64,000 nt of DNA from an uncultured Pseudomonadota bacterium (GTDB taxonomy: Bacteria; Pseudomonadota; Alphaproteobacteria; RF32; CAG-239): positions 10,104 to 74,103 of the forward strand of contig CACWKS010000003.1 of assembly GCA_902761535.1 (NCBI GenBank). Reading direction: 5' to 3'. Positions 57,030 through 64,000 of this stretch are shown here, one piece after another (position 1 is the stretch's first letter; every line of letters starts with the position of its first letter). The position numbers were made by a program, and so were the translations under genes. The notes under the pieces are model-generated. The model was not told the DNA's origin and made no database searches. It saw only the letters and a program-made list of their open reading frames with translations.

Positions 57030-57086
57030 GATATATCATCCTTTCAATAAATAAATTGATTATGATATAAAGATATAACTATGAGG

Positions 57087-60000
57087 TTAATTTGCAATAA
57101 GATTACTGCCTTTTTTCACAACTCCGAATTTAGGAGATGAGGGGGATGATATATTTATTTTTTCTTTAGTAAAGTCAAGAACACGAACTTTGTCTTGAGA
57201 TACTTCTTCTTGAACGTTTTTTATTTCTTCTAAGTCGCGATTGACTTTTATTACTTTACCGGTTTTTTTGATATGAATACTGCCGGCATTTTCTTGCAGT
57301 AAAGTTTTATTTTTTTCTTTTTCTTGTTGTTCCAGATACTTTTTTTCTTCCTGATCAATTTTTTCAGTTTCAGCAGCATCAAAGATATCAATATTGTTTT
57401 TGAGTTCCTCACGAGTAGATTTGATTTCATCCAACTTGGTATTTAATTCAAGATTGAGATTTTCATAATGTTCTACGGTGGTCTTTGGTGAATTTTGATA
57501 AAAATCATTAATATCTTGATTCATTTTTTCCAAAAAGGCCGATTTAGTAAGAAGTTCATCTTGTTTATCCTTGAATTCATCATCATTTTCAAGCTCATAA
57601 TTCGTTTTAATATTGCTGAGACGTTTTTTGTATTTTTCATTCAGACTGTTGAAATAAAACGATAGCTGTTTGGTCATATTGTATTCTTCAGTTATCTGAT
57701 TTCCGTAATTTTCGGCTTGAATTTTAAGATCGTCAAGGTAAATAGCTCGGAGTTTGGCTGATATATCCTGAATATTGTTATGGGCTAATTTATTAAGCTG
57801 ATTGGCTTTTATAATGTCATCGTCTTTTATTTTGGTAATGTCATATAAATTTATTTTCTCAATAAGTTCGGCCAGATAATTGTTCAGTTCTTGCTTTAGG
57901 GCTGTATAGCGAGCTTTAGACTTGTCGCTGTAGGCTGCTTGGATTTTTTCTTCAATGCTTTTTTCTAAAATTTCCCGAGCTTCCGTAACTAAATTATCGG
58001 CAACTTTTTTCTGTTCTTCAAAAGCAATGGTTCGTTGATTTTGAGTGATGCGATCATGTTGTTCAATTTCAGCGTTTTTACGATCTGCTTTAGATTTGTA
58101 AAATTGGAATAGAGAGTCAACATTAATTTCCAATTCCGGATTAGAAATACTGTCTTTCAACATAAAAGAAAATTCCGGTAAATATTGAGGTTGAGCAAAT
58201 TTAGCATTGAAAAGTGTATTCATGCTCCAATTACCCAAATCTCCATCACCGTATAGTTTTATTTGCAAATTGTCTGCACTCATAAGAGCGTCAGTAATAT
58301 TGAATTTTCCGTCAGATATGTTAATTTGACCAATTATTTCACTGAAAGATGACTTGCCGCTTTTTAAGGCATCGCGGACAGTTTCGGAGAGGCCGGTGTT
58401 ATTTTTTCGCTCTTGCAGATCTTTATAAATGACCAAAGTATTTATACCGTTGACGGTGGTATTGAAGATTTTTATTTCAGCAGTACCGCTGAGATTTTGC
58501 CAAAAATCAGCTAAACTTTTTGCAGAAGATTTTAAATCCCATTGAGCGGAAAATTTACCATCGCGAATTCCATAGGTTTTTCCGTTAAACATAAAATTAT
58601 TTACCGCTGCATCGTTAATTGATCCGGTGAGTGTTGCGACAGGCTCTTCATCCATAACAATACTCAATTCGCTATTCAATGGTGTATCATTATATGTTCC
58701 GGAAAATTCTTTGACAGATAAGGTATTATTGAAAGACTCAAGATAAAAAGAGCAATCTTTTATCAAACTGTCTAACCAAATCAACTCGTCTGCTTTTATT
58801 AAAATTTTTAAGTCGGCTTTTTTATATATATCATAATCAATGATGTCATCAGATGTGTGAGGTCGCGGAAGAAAAGTAATCATGGTATCGTTGTTTTTTT
58901 CGATAGAAGTAGATATGTTTTTGTTTTTAGGCAAAAATTTGGCTATATCAAGGCGATTAAGTTTGAGTTCGGATATGTAGGTAGGTTTGTTATTTATGGT
59001 GTCAAGCGTGATATTTCCTTGAATATCAATCGGGCCGATATTTATGTTTAAATCGCTGATAGTGTAGTCAGTTAAAGAACCTTCTATTTTTGATTTTAAC
59101 TGAAAGAGACCTAAATTGTCGATACTGGGACGATAAGATGATTGAATATTATCTAAAAACTGGTTAAACGAAGGATGTTTAAGACTTAAATTTCCGCTGA
59201 AAGCGGCAATGTCGGCGATATTAATAATTTCGCCGGAATATTCGGTTTGAAGATTACCGATAGCTATATCGGTTTTAATTGTGAGTTTGTTTAAGGGACC
59301 GTTTAGCGAGGCGGTCGCATTAAGATTATTAAATCGTTTATATTCCAGATCGGGTGCTTTTAATTCCAACTTATTGATTAAGGAAGAAATATCCGTACTG
59401 TGGATTTCACAATTGAAATTGTCAAATTGAGGGATATCACCGAAACCTGAAATTTTTCCGTTTGCAATTATTTGCGAGTTTGCAATTTTATCAATACTAA
59501 AGTTTTCTATTTCGGCAATTTGATTAAGAATATTACCTTTTAATTTTACGTTTTCAAAAGGCATATTTTCATATATAATCAAATCGGCTTTAGTGTCTAA
59601 AACCATATCTATATTATTAAGAAAATCTGTTTTTTGAAAACGATAAAGAATTCGTTCTAACCAACTTTTCAGTTTGACTTCATCGGGAAGTGAGCTGATG
59701 TAGTTGTCAAAGTTGATTGTATCGGCTTGAGCGATAATCATAAAGTCCTTCTTATTGCCCAATACTATTCCGGCTTCACCGGATAGAGTTGTTTTATCCA
59801 AGGTAAATTTAAATGGGGATATTTGCATACGATCAAGATTGCCTGAAAATTGAGCGGATAGAAGCAGATTTTTGTAAACGGAAGGTGTAACTTGTTTGGG
59901 TTCAATATTTAACCACTTTAATGTTTGAGCAAGATTTTCTGTGCGAATATCGACTGAACCTTTATAATTTAATGAATTGTCTGCAATAAAAATGCTTCCG

Positions 60001-61202
60001 GAAGCGTTAAGATTAGTGTTTCCCGGCAACAGTATTTGAGATTTTTTGATGTTAAGAGCTTGGTTGACATATTCAAAAGAGATATCTAAGTCACGAAGTT
60101 GCTGTTCATCCTGACGAAGACGAAGTGCTTTTATTTCTCCGATAATAGGAGTTTGCGGAAGATTTGTGAAATTTGAATTTTGGGCAGACAAATCTTTGAG
60201 GATTGTTTGAATTAAGCTAAAATCAATATCGGTAAAATTAAAAGAGGTTTCAATTACAGGTTGTTCGTTATTACGAGGCATAACTAATTTACCGCTTCCA
60301 CTAGTATTGTCGCCGTATTTGAGAACAATGTTGGTTAAGGACAAATTTTGCTGATTAAGCTCAATATCGAATCCTAAAGCAGCTTTAAGATTATATTGTC
60401 CGAAGATTTTAAGAGAGGGAATATTCGCATTAACAAATTTGCCAAAGTTATCAGATTCAGTAATAATACTTCCATTGACTACTTTGTTGGTCGTTTGAAA
60501 TGTTCCGTCAAAACGAATGTAGCTTCCTTTATAATTACCAGATTCAGGATGAGTTATGGTAATGCTTAGCGGGGTTGAAGAAGAATCAGATAATCTGCCG
60601 ATATTTAGCGCAAAACCTTCAAGGGCAGATCCGTTTACATAATTTCCTTCCATGCGAAAAGGTCCGAGCATGCTTTCGGCCGATATTTCACCATTAAGGT
60701 TATTTAAGTGAAAAGATATGTTATTAGTGGCGGATTCAAAAATAATTTCAGCATCTTTTATAACAGCGTTGTTCAGACTGAGATTGCTGTTTTCCATAAA
60801 TTGTTTTTGGTCCGCACTAAGGTCGCTTTGCCAATCGAAACCTTTATCCCAATCAATGTTGAAAATTGCACCATTTAATTCCATTTTAGTTATTTCAAAA
60901 TCTTTTTTGAGTAATGGTTTTAATGCCAATTCAGCATTAAAAGTGCGAATTTCGGCAAAAGGCTTTGCTGTCAAATCTTCATTATTGTATATTTTAACAT
61001 TATCGGCGTGCAGATAAGGGGTAGGAAAAAAGCGGAATCCGATATTACCGTCAAAGCGTATGACTTTTCCGGTGGAATTGTAGAATTGCTCGGATATTTT
61101 ATCCCGGTGTTTGCTTATCCAATCGGTATTCATCAAATAGAAAGCTATCCCGCACAAGGATAAAAATAAAACCAGTAAAAAACCAATTACAATTTTTTTC
61201 AC
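57087..61202 (-). CDS. Giant AsmA-family protein with coiled-coil tail
   Basis: 1371 residues with an N-terminal membrane anchor (VIGFLLVLFLSLCGIAFYLM) and the AsmA start pattern (GKVIRFDGNIGFRFFPTPYLHADNVKIYN). The central 1000 residues are beta-rich repeats of the TamB/AsmA bridge type, with the late AsmA region GTYNDTPLN..., TAEIKIFNTTVNGINTLVIYKDLQERKN. Such proteins carry lipids across the periplasm. Residues from about 1075 on form a long helical, charged tail unusual for the family. GTG start at 61202 with AGAGGTGAT. galU follows. Confidence 0.9.
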   Translation of the reverse strand: MKKIVIGFLLVLFLSLCGIAFYLMNTDWISKHRDKISEQFYNSTGKVIRFDGNIGFRFFPTPYLHADNVKIYNNEDLTAKPFAEIRTFNAELALKPLLKKDFEITKMELNGAIFNIDWDKGFDWQSDLSADQKQFMENSNLSLNNAVIKDAEIIFESATNNISFHLNNLNGEISAESMLGPFRMEGNYVNGSALEGFALNIGRLSDSSSTPLSITITHPESGNYKGSYIRFDGTFQTTNKVVNGSIITESDNFGKFVNANIPSLKIFGQYNLKAALGFDIELNQQNLSLTNIVLKYGDNTSGSGKLVMPRNNEQPVIETSFNFTDIDFSLIQTILKDLSAQNSNFTNLPQTPIIGEIKALRLRQDEQQLRDLDISFEYVNQALNIKKSQILLPGNTNLNASGSIFIADNSLNYKGSVDIRTENLAQTLKWLNIEPKQVTPSVYKNLLLSAQFSGNLDRMQISPFKFTLDKTTLSGEAGIVLGNKKDFMIIAQADTINFDNYISSLPDEVKLKSWLERILYRFQKTDFLNNIDMVLDTKADLIIYENMPFENVKLKGNILNQIAEIENFSIDKIANSQIIANGKISGFGDIPQFDNFNCEIHSTDISSLINKLELKAPDLEYKRFNNLNATASLNGPLNKLTIKTDIAIGNLQTEYSGEIINIADIAAFSGNLSLKHPSFNQFLDNIQSSYRPSIDNLGLFQLKSKIEGSLTDYTISDLNINIGPIDIQGNITLDTINNKPTYISELKLNRLDIAKFLPKNKNISTSIEKNNDTMITFLPRPHTSDDIIDYDIYKKADLKILIKADELIWLDSLIKDCSFYLESFNNTLSVKEFSGTYNDTPLNSELSIVMDEEPVATLTGSINDAAVNNFMFNGKTYGIRDGKFSAQWDLKSSAKSLADFWQNLSGTAEIKIFNTTVNGINTLVIYKDLQERKNNTGLSETVRDALKSGKSSFSEIIGQINISDGKFNITDALMSADNLQIKLYGDGDLGNWSMNTLFNAKFAQPQYLPEFSFMLKDSISNPELEINVDSLFQFYKSKADRKNAEIEQHDRITQNQRTIAFEEQKKVADNLVTEAREILEKSIEEKIQAAYSDKSKARYTALKQELNNYLAELIEKINLYDITKIKDDDIIKANQLNKLAHNNIQDISAKLRAIYLDDLKIQAENYGNQITEEYNMTKQLSFYFNSLNEKYKKRLSNIKTNYELENDDEFKDKQDELLTKSAFLEKMNQDINDFYQNSPKTTVEHYENLNLELNTKLDEIKSTREELKNNIDIFDAAETEKIDQEEKKYLEQQEKEKNKTLLQENAGSIHIKKTGKVIKVNRDLEEIKNVQEEVSQDKVRVLDFTKEKINISSPSSPKFGVVKKGSNLIAN

Positions 61203-61333
61203 TTCATCACCTCTTCGGATGCAATTTTATCCGATGTTTGTATTATTTGCAAATAATCTTTGCAATATTTCGAATATAATTTATTATTGTAAGCGATAAT
61301 ATTAAATAAACATTTAATTTTGAGATGATGATT

Positions 61334-61723
61334 ATGAATAATATTTCTGTATTGTTGAAAGAGGCTAAAAGTGCTGCAAGTCGTGCTTATGCCCCTTATT
61401 CTAAATTTAAAGTCGGTTGTGCCGTTTTAAGTTCTTCGGGAAAAATATATTCGGGATGTAATGTGGAAAATATTTCGTATCCGGTAGGAACTTGTGCTGA
61501 AGCAGGTGCTTTGGCGGCGATGATTAACGGCGGTGATAATAAAATTAAAGAAGTTTTGGTATATGCAGAAAGTAAACATCTGATTTCACCTTGCGGAGCT
61601 TGTCGTCAGCGAATCGCAGAATTTGCTGAAGAGGATGCTCTTGTTCATATGACTGATGCGACAGGAGAGGTTAAGTCAATGAGTATAGGAGATTTATTGC
61701 CAATGGGTTTTAAGGAATTTTAA
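61334..61723 (+). CDS. cdd: Cytidine deaminase
   Basis: Converts (deoxy)cytidine to (deoxy)uridine. About 129 residues. Zinc and catalytic marks: VGTCAEAGALAAMINGG and SPCGACRQRIAEF. The frame has several ATGs (61325, 61328, 61334); GAGATGATT right before 61334 resembles the SD of the 21116 gene, so 61334 is chosen. First gene of cdd-deoC-deoA. Confidence 0.95.
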   Translation: MNNISVLLKEAKSAASRAYAPYSKFKVGCAVLSSSGKIYSGCNVENISYPVGTCAEAGALAAMINGGDNKIKEVLVYAESKHLISPCGACRQRIAEFAEEDALVHMTDATGEVKSMSIGDLLPMGFKEF

Positions 61724-61785
61724 CAGGAATTCGTGTTATATAAGTTAAGGTTTTAACAGGATATAGAAAACGAGGAAATGAATAT

Positions 61786-62514
61786 ATGGATAATGTAACA
61801 GCAGCTAAATTGATGTTATCATGTTTAGATTTAACTTCTTTACATGATAACGATACCGATGATACTATAAAAGAGTTTTGCAAATTGGCAGATACGCCTT
61901 ATGGGATGCCGGCAGCACTATGTGTGTATAGTCGTTTTGTGCCTGTGGTTAAAAGAGAATGTCCTGAAATAAAAACGGCTACGGTGATTAATTTTCCGCA
62001 AGGTGTTTGTAATATAAAAATTTTAGAGGATGAAATTCCGGCTGCTATAGAACGCGGGGCTGATGAATTGGACGTGGTATTGCCGTATAAAGCATTGTTA
62101 GATGGGAAAATTGATGAAGTTAACAATTATTTGAGAGTAGCCAGACATTTGTGTAATCGTAAAACAATGAAGTTGATAATTGAAAGCGGAGAGTTAGGGG
62201 CAATAGATAAAATTGTTAAGGCAACCATGATGGGAATAGAAGCAAAAGTCGATTTTATAAAAACTTCAACCGGTAAGACAAAGATTTCAGCAACTCCGGA
62301 GGCGACAAATGCAATTTTGGAAACCATTAGAGCAAGCGGAAAAAATGTCGGATTTAAGGCTTCAGGGGGAATAAAAAAATTTTTAGAAGCAAAAAGTTAC
62401 TTGGTTTTAGCCCAGAGTATAATGGGGACAAATTGGATTAAACCTGAACATTTTCGTTTAGGTGCAAGTTCATTGTTGGTTGATTTGTTAAAGACATTAG
62501 ACGAGGGGTATTAA
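61786..62514 (+). CDS. deoC: Deoxyribose-phosphate aldolase
   Basis: Splits deoxyribose-5-phosphate to acetaldehyde and glyceraldehyde-3-phosphate. 242 residues with the catalytic Lys motif VDFIKTSTGKTKISATPEA and the second Lys in VGFKASGGIKKF; ELDVVLPYKALLDG is also typical. GAGGAAATG precedes the ATG. It lies 62 bp after cdd and 1 bp before deoA. Confidence 0.96.
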   Translation: MDNVTAAKLMLSCLDLTSLHDNDTDDTIKEFCKLADTPYGMPAALCVYSRFVPVVKRECPEIKTATVINFPQGVCNIKILEDEIPAAIERGADELDVVLPYKALLDGKIDEVNNYLRVARHLCNRKTMKLIIESGELGAIDKIVKATMMGIEAKVDFIKTSTGKTKISATPEATNAILETIRASGKNVGFKASGGIKKFLEAKSYLVLAQSIMGTNWIKPEHFRLGASSLLVDLLKTLDEGY

Positions 62515-62515
62515 T

Positions 62516-63829
62516 ATGCTTGTTTCGGAAATTATTCGTAAAAAAAGAGATGCACAGACTTTAACTGCTCAGGATATACAAGAATTTGTAAATGGTGTTA
62601 CCGATAAGTCAGTTGGCGATGCGCAGATTGCAGCGATGACAATGGCAATTTTTTTGAATGGAATGACTAAGGAAGAAACAGCGGCATTGACTTTGGCAAT
62701 GAGAGATTCCGGTGATGTTATGTGCTGGGATGATATTGACGGGGTTGTAGTGGATAAACATTCATCAGGCGGGGTAGGAGATAAAGTAAGTTTGATGTTG
62801 GCTCCGATGATTGCGGCATGCGGCGGATATGTTCCAATGATATCGGGACGAGGTTTAGGACACACCGGAGGAACATTGGATAAGTTTGATTCAATAGCAG
62901 GTTATCAAACGGCTCCTTCCAATGAATTGTTTCGTAAAACAGTGAAAGAAGTGGGTTGCGCAATTATCGGACAGACCGGAAATTTGGCACCGGCAGATAA
63001 GAGAATATATGCGGTAAGAGATGTTTGTGCCACGGTAGAATCGATTGATTTAATAACGGCATCAATCTTATCTAAAAAATTAGCTGCAGGATTAGATTGT
63101 TTGGTAATGGATTTGAAATGCGGAAACGGAGCTTTTATGGCATCATTGGAAAGTGCCGAAGCTTTGGCTAAGTCTATAGTGCGGGTTGCCGATGCGGCAG
63201 GAACAAAGACTAAGGCGGTTATTACCGATATGAATCAGGTTTTGGGATATAATGTAGGTAATGCTTTAGAGGTAGCAGAAGCTGTTGATTATTTGCAAGG
63301 AAAAAACGTAAATCCACGTTTGCATAAAATTAATATGGAATTATGTGCTGAACTGTTGGTATCAGCAAAGATTACTCAGTCGTGCGATGAGGCCAAGGTC
63401 AAATTACAAAAAGTTTTGGACAGCGGAGAAGCATTGGAAAAATTTGCTAAAATGGTTGCAAGTTTGGGAGGTCCGACAGATTTTTGTGATGATGTTTGGA
63501 AATATTTGCCAAAGTCGAAAATAGTTCGTCCGGTTTATGCAAAGAATTCAGGATATGTGATCGGTATGGATACTCGAGGTATAGGGTTGAGTGTTATAGA
63601 ATTGCATGGAGGCAGGACTTTACCTGAGCAAAAAATAGATTATGCTAACGGGTACAGCGATTTTTGCCAAGTTGGAGATTGGGTTGATAATCAACATCCT
63701 TTGGCGGTGGTTCATGCTAACAGTGAAGATGAATTTGATGTTGCTGAGCAAAATTTGCAAAAATTAGTGATTATAGGAGAGAAACAACTGGTTCAAGCAA
63801 ATTGTATTATAAAGAAAATCAATCAATAG
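62516..63829 (+). CDS. deoA: Thymidine phosphorylase
   Basis: Phosphorolysis of thymidine and deoxyuridine. 437 residues: VDKHSSGGVGDKVSLMLAPMIAACGGYVPMISGRGLGHTGGTLDKFDSI, the pyrimidine phosphorylase signature, and AVRDVCATVESIDLITASILSKKLAAGLDCLVMDLKCG. The start is 1 bp after the deoC stop. A terminator follows. Confidence 0.96.
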   Translation: MLVSEIIRKKRDAQTLTAQDIQEFVNGVTDKSVGDAQIAAMTMAIFLNGMTKEETAALTLAMRDSGDVMCWDDIDGVVVDKHSSGGVGDKVSLMLAPMIAACGGYVPMISGRGLGHTGGTLDKFDSIAGYQTAPSNELFRKTVKEVGCAIIGQTGNLAPADKRIYAVRDVCATVESIDLITASILSKKLAAGLDCLVMDLKCGNGAFMASLESAEALAKSIVRVADAAGTKTKAVITDMNQVLGYNVGNALEVAEAVDYLQGKNVNPRLHKINMELCAELLVSAKITQSCDEAKVKLQKVLDSGEALEKFAKMVASLGGPTDFCDDVWKYLPKSKIVRPVYAKNSGYVIGMDTRGIGLSVIELHGGRTLPEQKIDYANGYSDFCQVGDWVDNQHPLAVVHANSEDEFDVAEQNLQKLVIIGEKQLVQANCIIKKINQ

Positions 63830-63848
63830 ATGGAATTTAAATACAAAA

Positions 63849-63879
63849 AAATACGGGAATTATTCCCGTATTTTTTTTG
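63849..63879. terminator. deoA terminator, bidirectional
   Basis: AAATACGGGAA (63849-63859) / TTCCCGTATTT (63863-63873), then T to 63878. The A-run before the stem gives a T-run in the other direction. Confidence 0.92.
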
Positions 63880-63888
63880 CAGATATTT

Positions 63889-64000
63889 TTACAAACTGAT
63901 GAAAACTACACGATGTAATTTGGTGATTTCTTCATCAGAAAAGTTAATTTTTTCATCAGGATTCCAACGTATTCCGCAAAGTTGACCGTTTTCGTTTTCG
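63889..64000 (-). CDS. 3' end of a gene cut by the window
   Basis: Read on the minus strand, about 37 codons end in TAA at 63889-63891: ..ENENGQLCGIRWNPDEKINFSDEEITKLHRVVFISL. The start is beyond the window. The text is too short for a family. Confidence 0.5.
   Translation of the reverse strand, partial: ENENGQLCGIRWNPDEKINFSDEEITKLHRVVFISL

Overview
The window reads as a chromosome segment of a low-GC alphaproteobacterium, probably host- or gut-associated. The evidence is a circularly permuted two-piece tmRNA next to an alphaproteobacterial-type SspB, an AddA/AddB pair of the alphaproteobacterial type, a neighbouring rph-rdgB pair, tRNA genes with encoded CCA, and Shine-Dalgarno-led genes throughout. 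Nearly all genes are housekeeping or envelope genes. I see no rRNA, CRISPR array, complete insertion sequence or prophage. The species cannot be named from this sequence.

Layout. 0.1-2.2 kb: a flagellin whose variable domain is replaced by a long AT-rich beta-helix-like block, with copies of the same 31-bp repeat on both sides. 2.2-12.6 kb: a Bax-inhibitor-1-like membrane protein, then one long minus-strand operon glgA-rph-rdgB-addB-addA. 12.7-17.5 kb: grpE, two membrane proteins with HExxH motifs, a Mur ligase, a TetR regulator. 17.5-24.6 kb: a strong terminator or small RNA, a membrane pyrophosphatase, an operon of two related membrane proteins plus a radical SAM/SPASM enzyme, and small unknown genes including a MORN-like protein. 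24.6-28.6 kb: acetate kinase, a structured leader ahead of a gene fragment that resembles the Stealth family, tRNA-Gly, a TM2-domain protein, tRNA-Arg with a duplicated 3' end, and a lipoprotein. 28.6-38 kb: polA, gyrB, a porin overlapping an OmpR-type regulator. 38-43 kb: rpmJ, trmJ, secreted proteins, cysE, a hydrolase. 43-45.6 kb: the ssrA-sspB-RHH unit and SD-less unknown genes. 45.6-54 kb: groESL, gyrA, two more unknown genes, ettA, rplQ. 54-64 kb: a large unknown protein, galU, a giant AsmA protein, and the deoxynucleoside operon cdd-deoC-deoA.

How genes fit together. tmRNA and its predicted ClpXP adaptor SspB lie in the same transcription direction, followed by an overlapping ribbon-helix-helix gene. 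cdd, deoC and deoA form a salvage route from cytidine and deoxynucleosides to sugar phosphates. AddA and AddB are translationally coupled halves of one recombination nuclease. grpE and groESL share a palindrome, ACTAAA-NN-TTTAGT, near similar CTTGAC promoters, which suggests a common heat-shock control that is not CIRCE.

The most unusual items are: the beta-helix flagellin between direct repeats; the radical SAM operon with module-duplicated membrane partners that share a near-identical signal-peptide sequence; the grpE/groES palindrome; the truncated Stealth-like gene ending in a tRNA-Gly-like sequence; the 183-bp-spaced duplication of the tRNA-Arg 3' end; and a set of monocistronic unknown genes with AT-rich leaders lacking a Shine-Dalgarno site.
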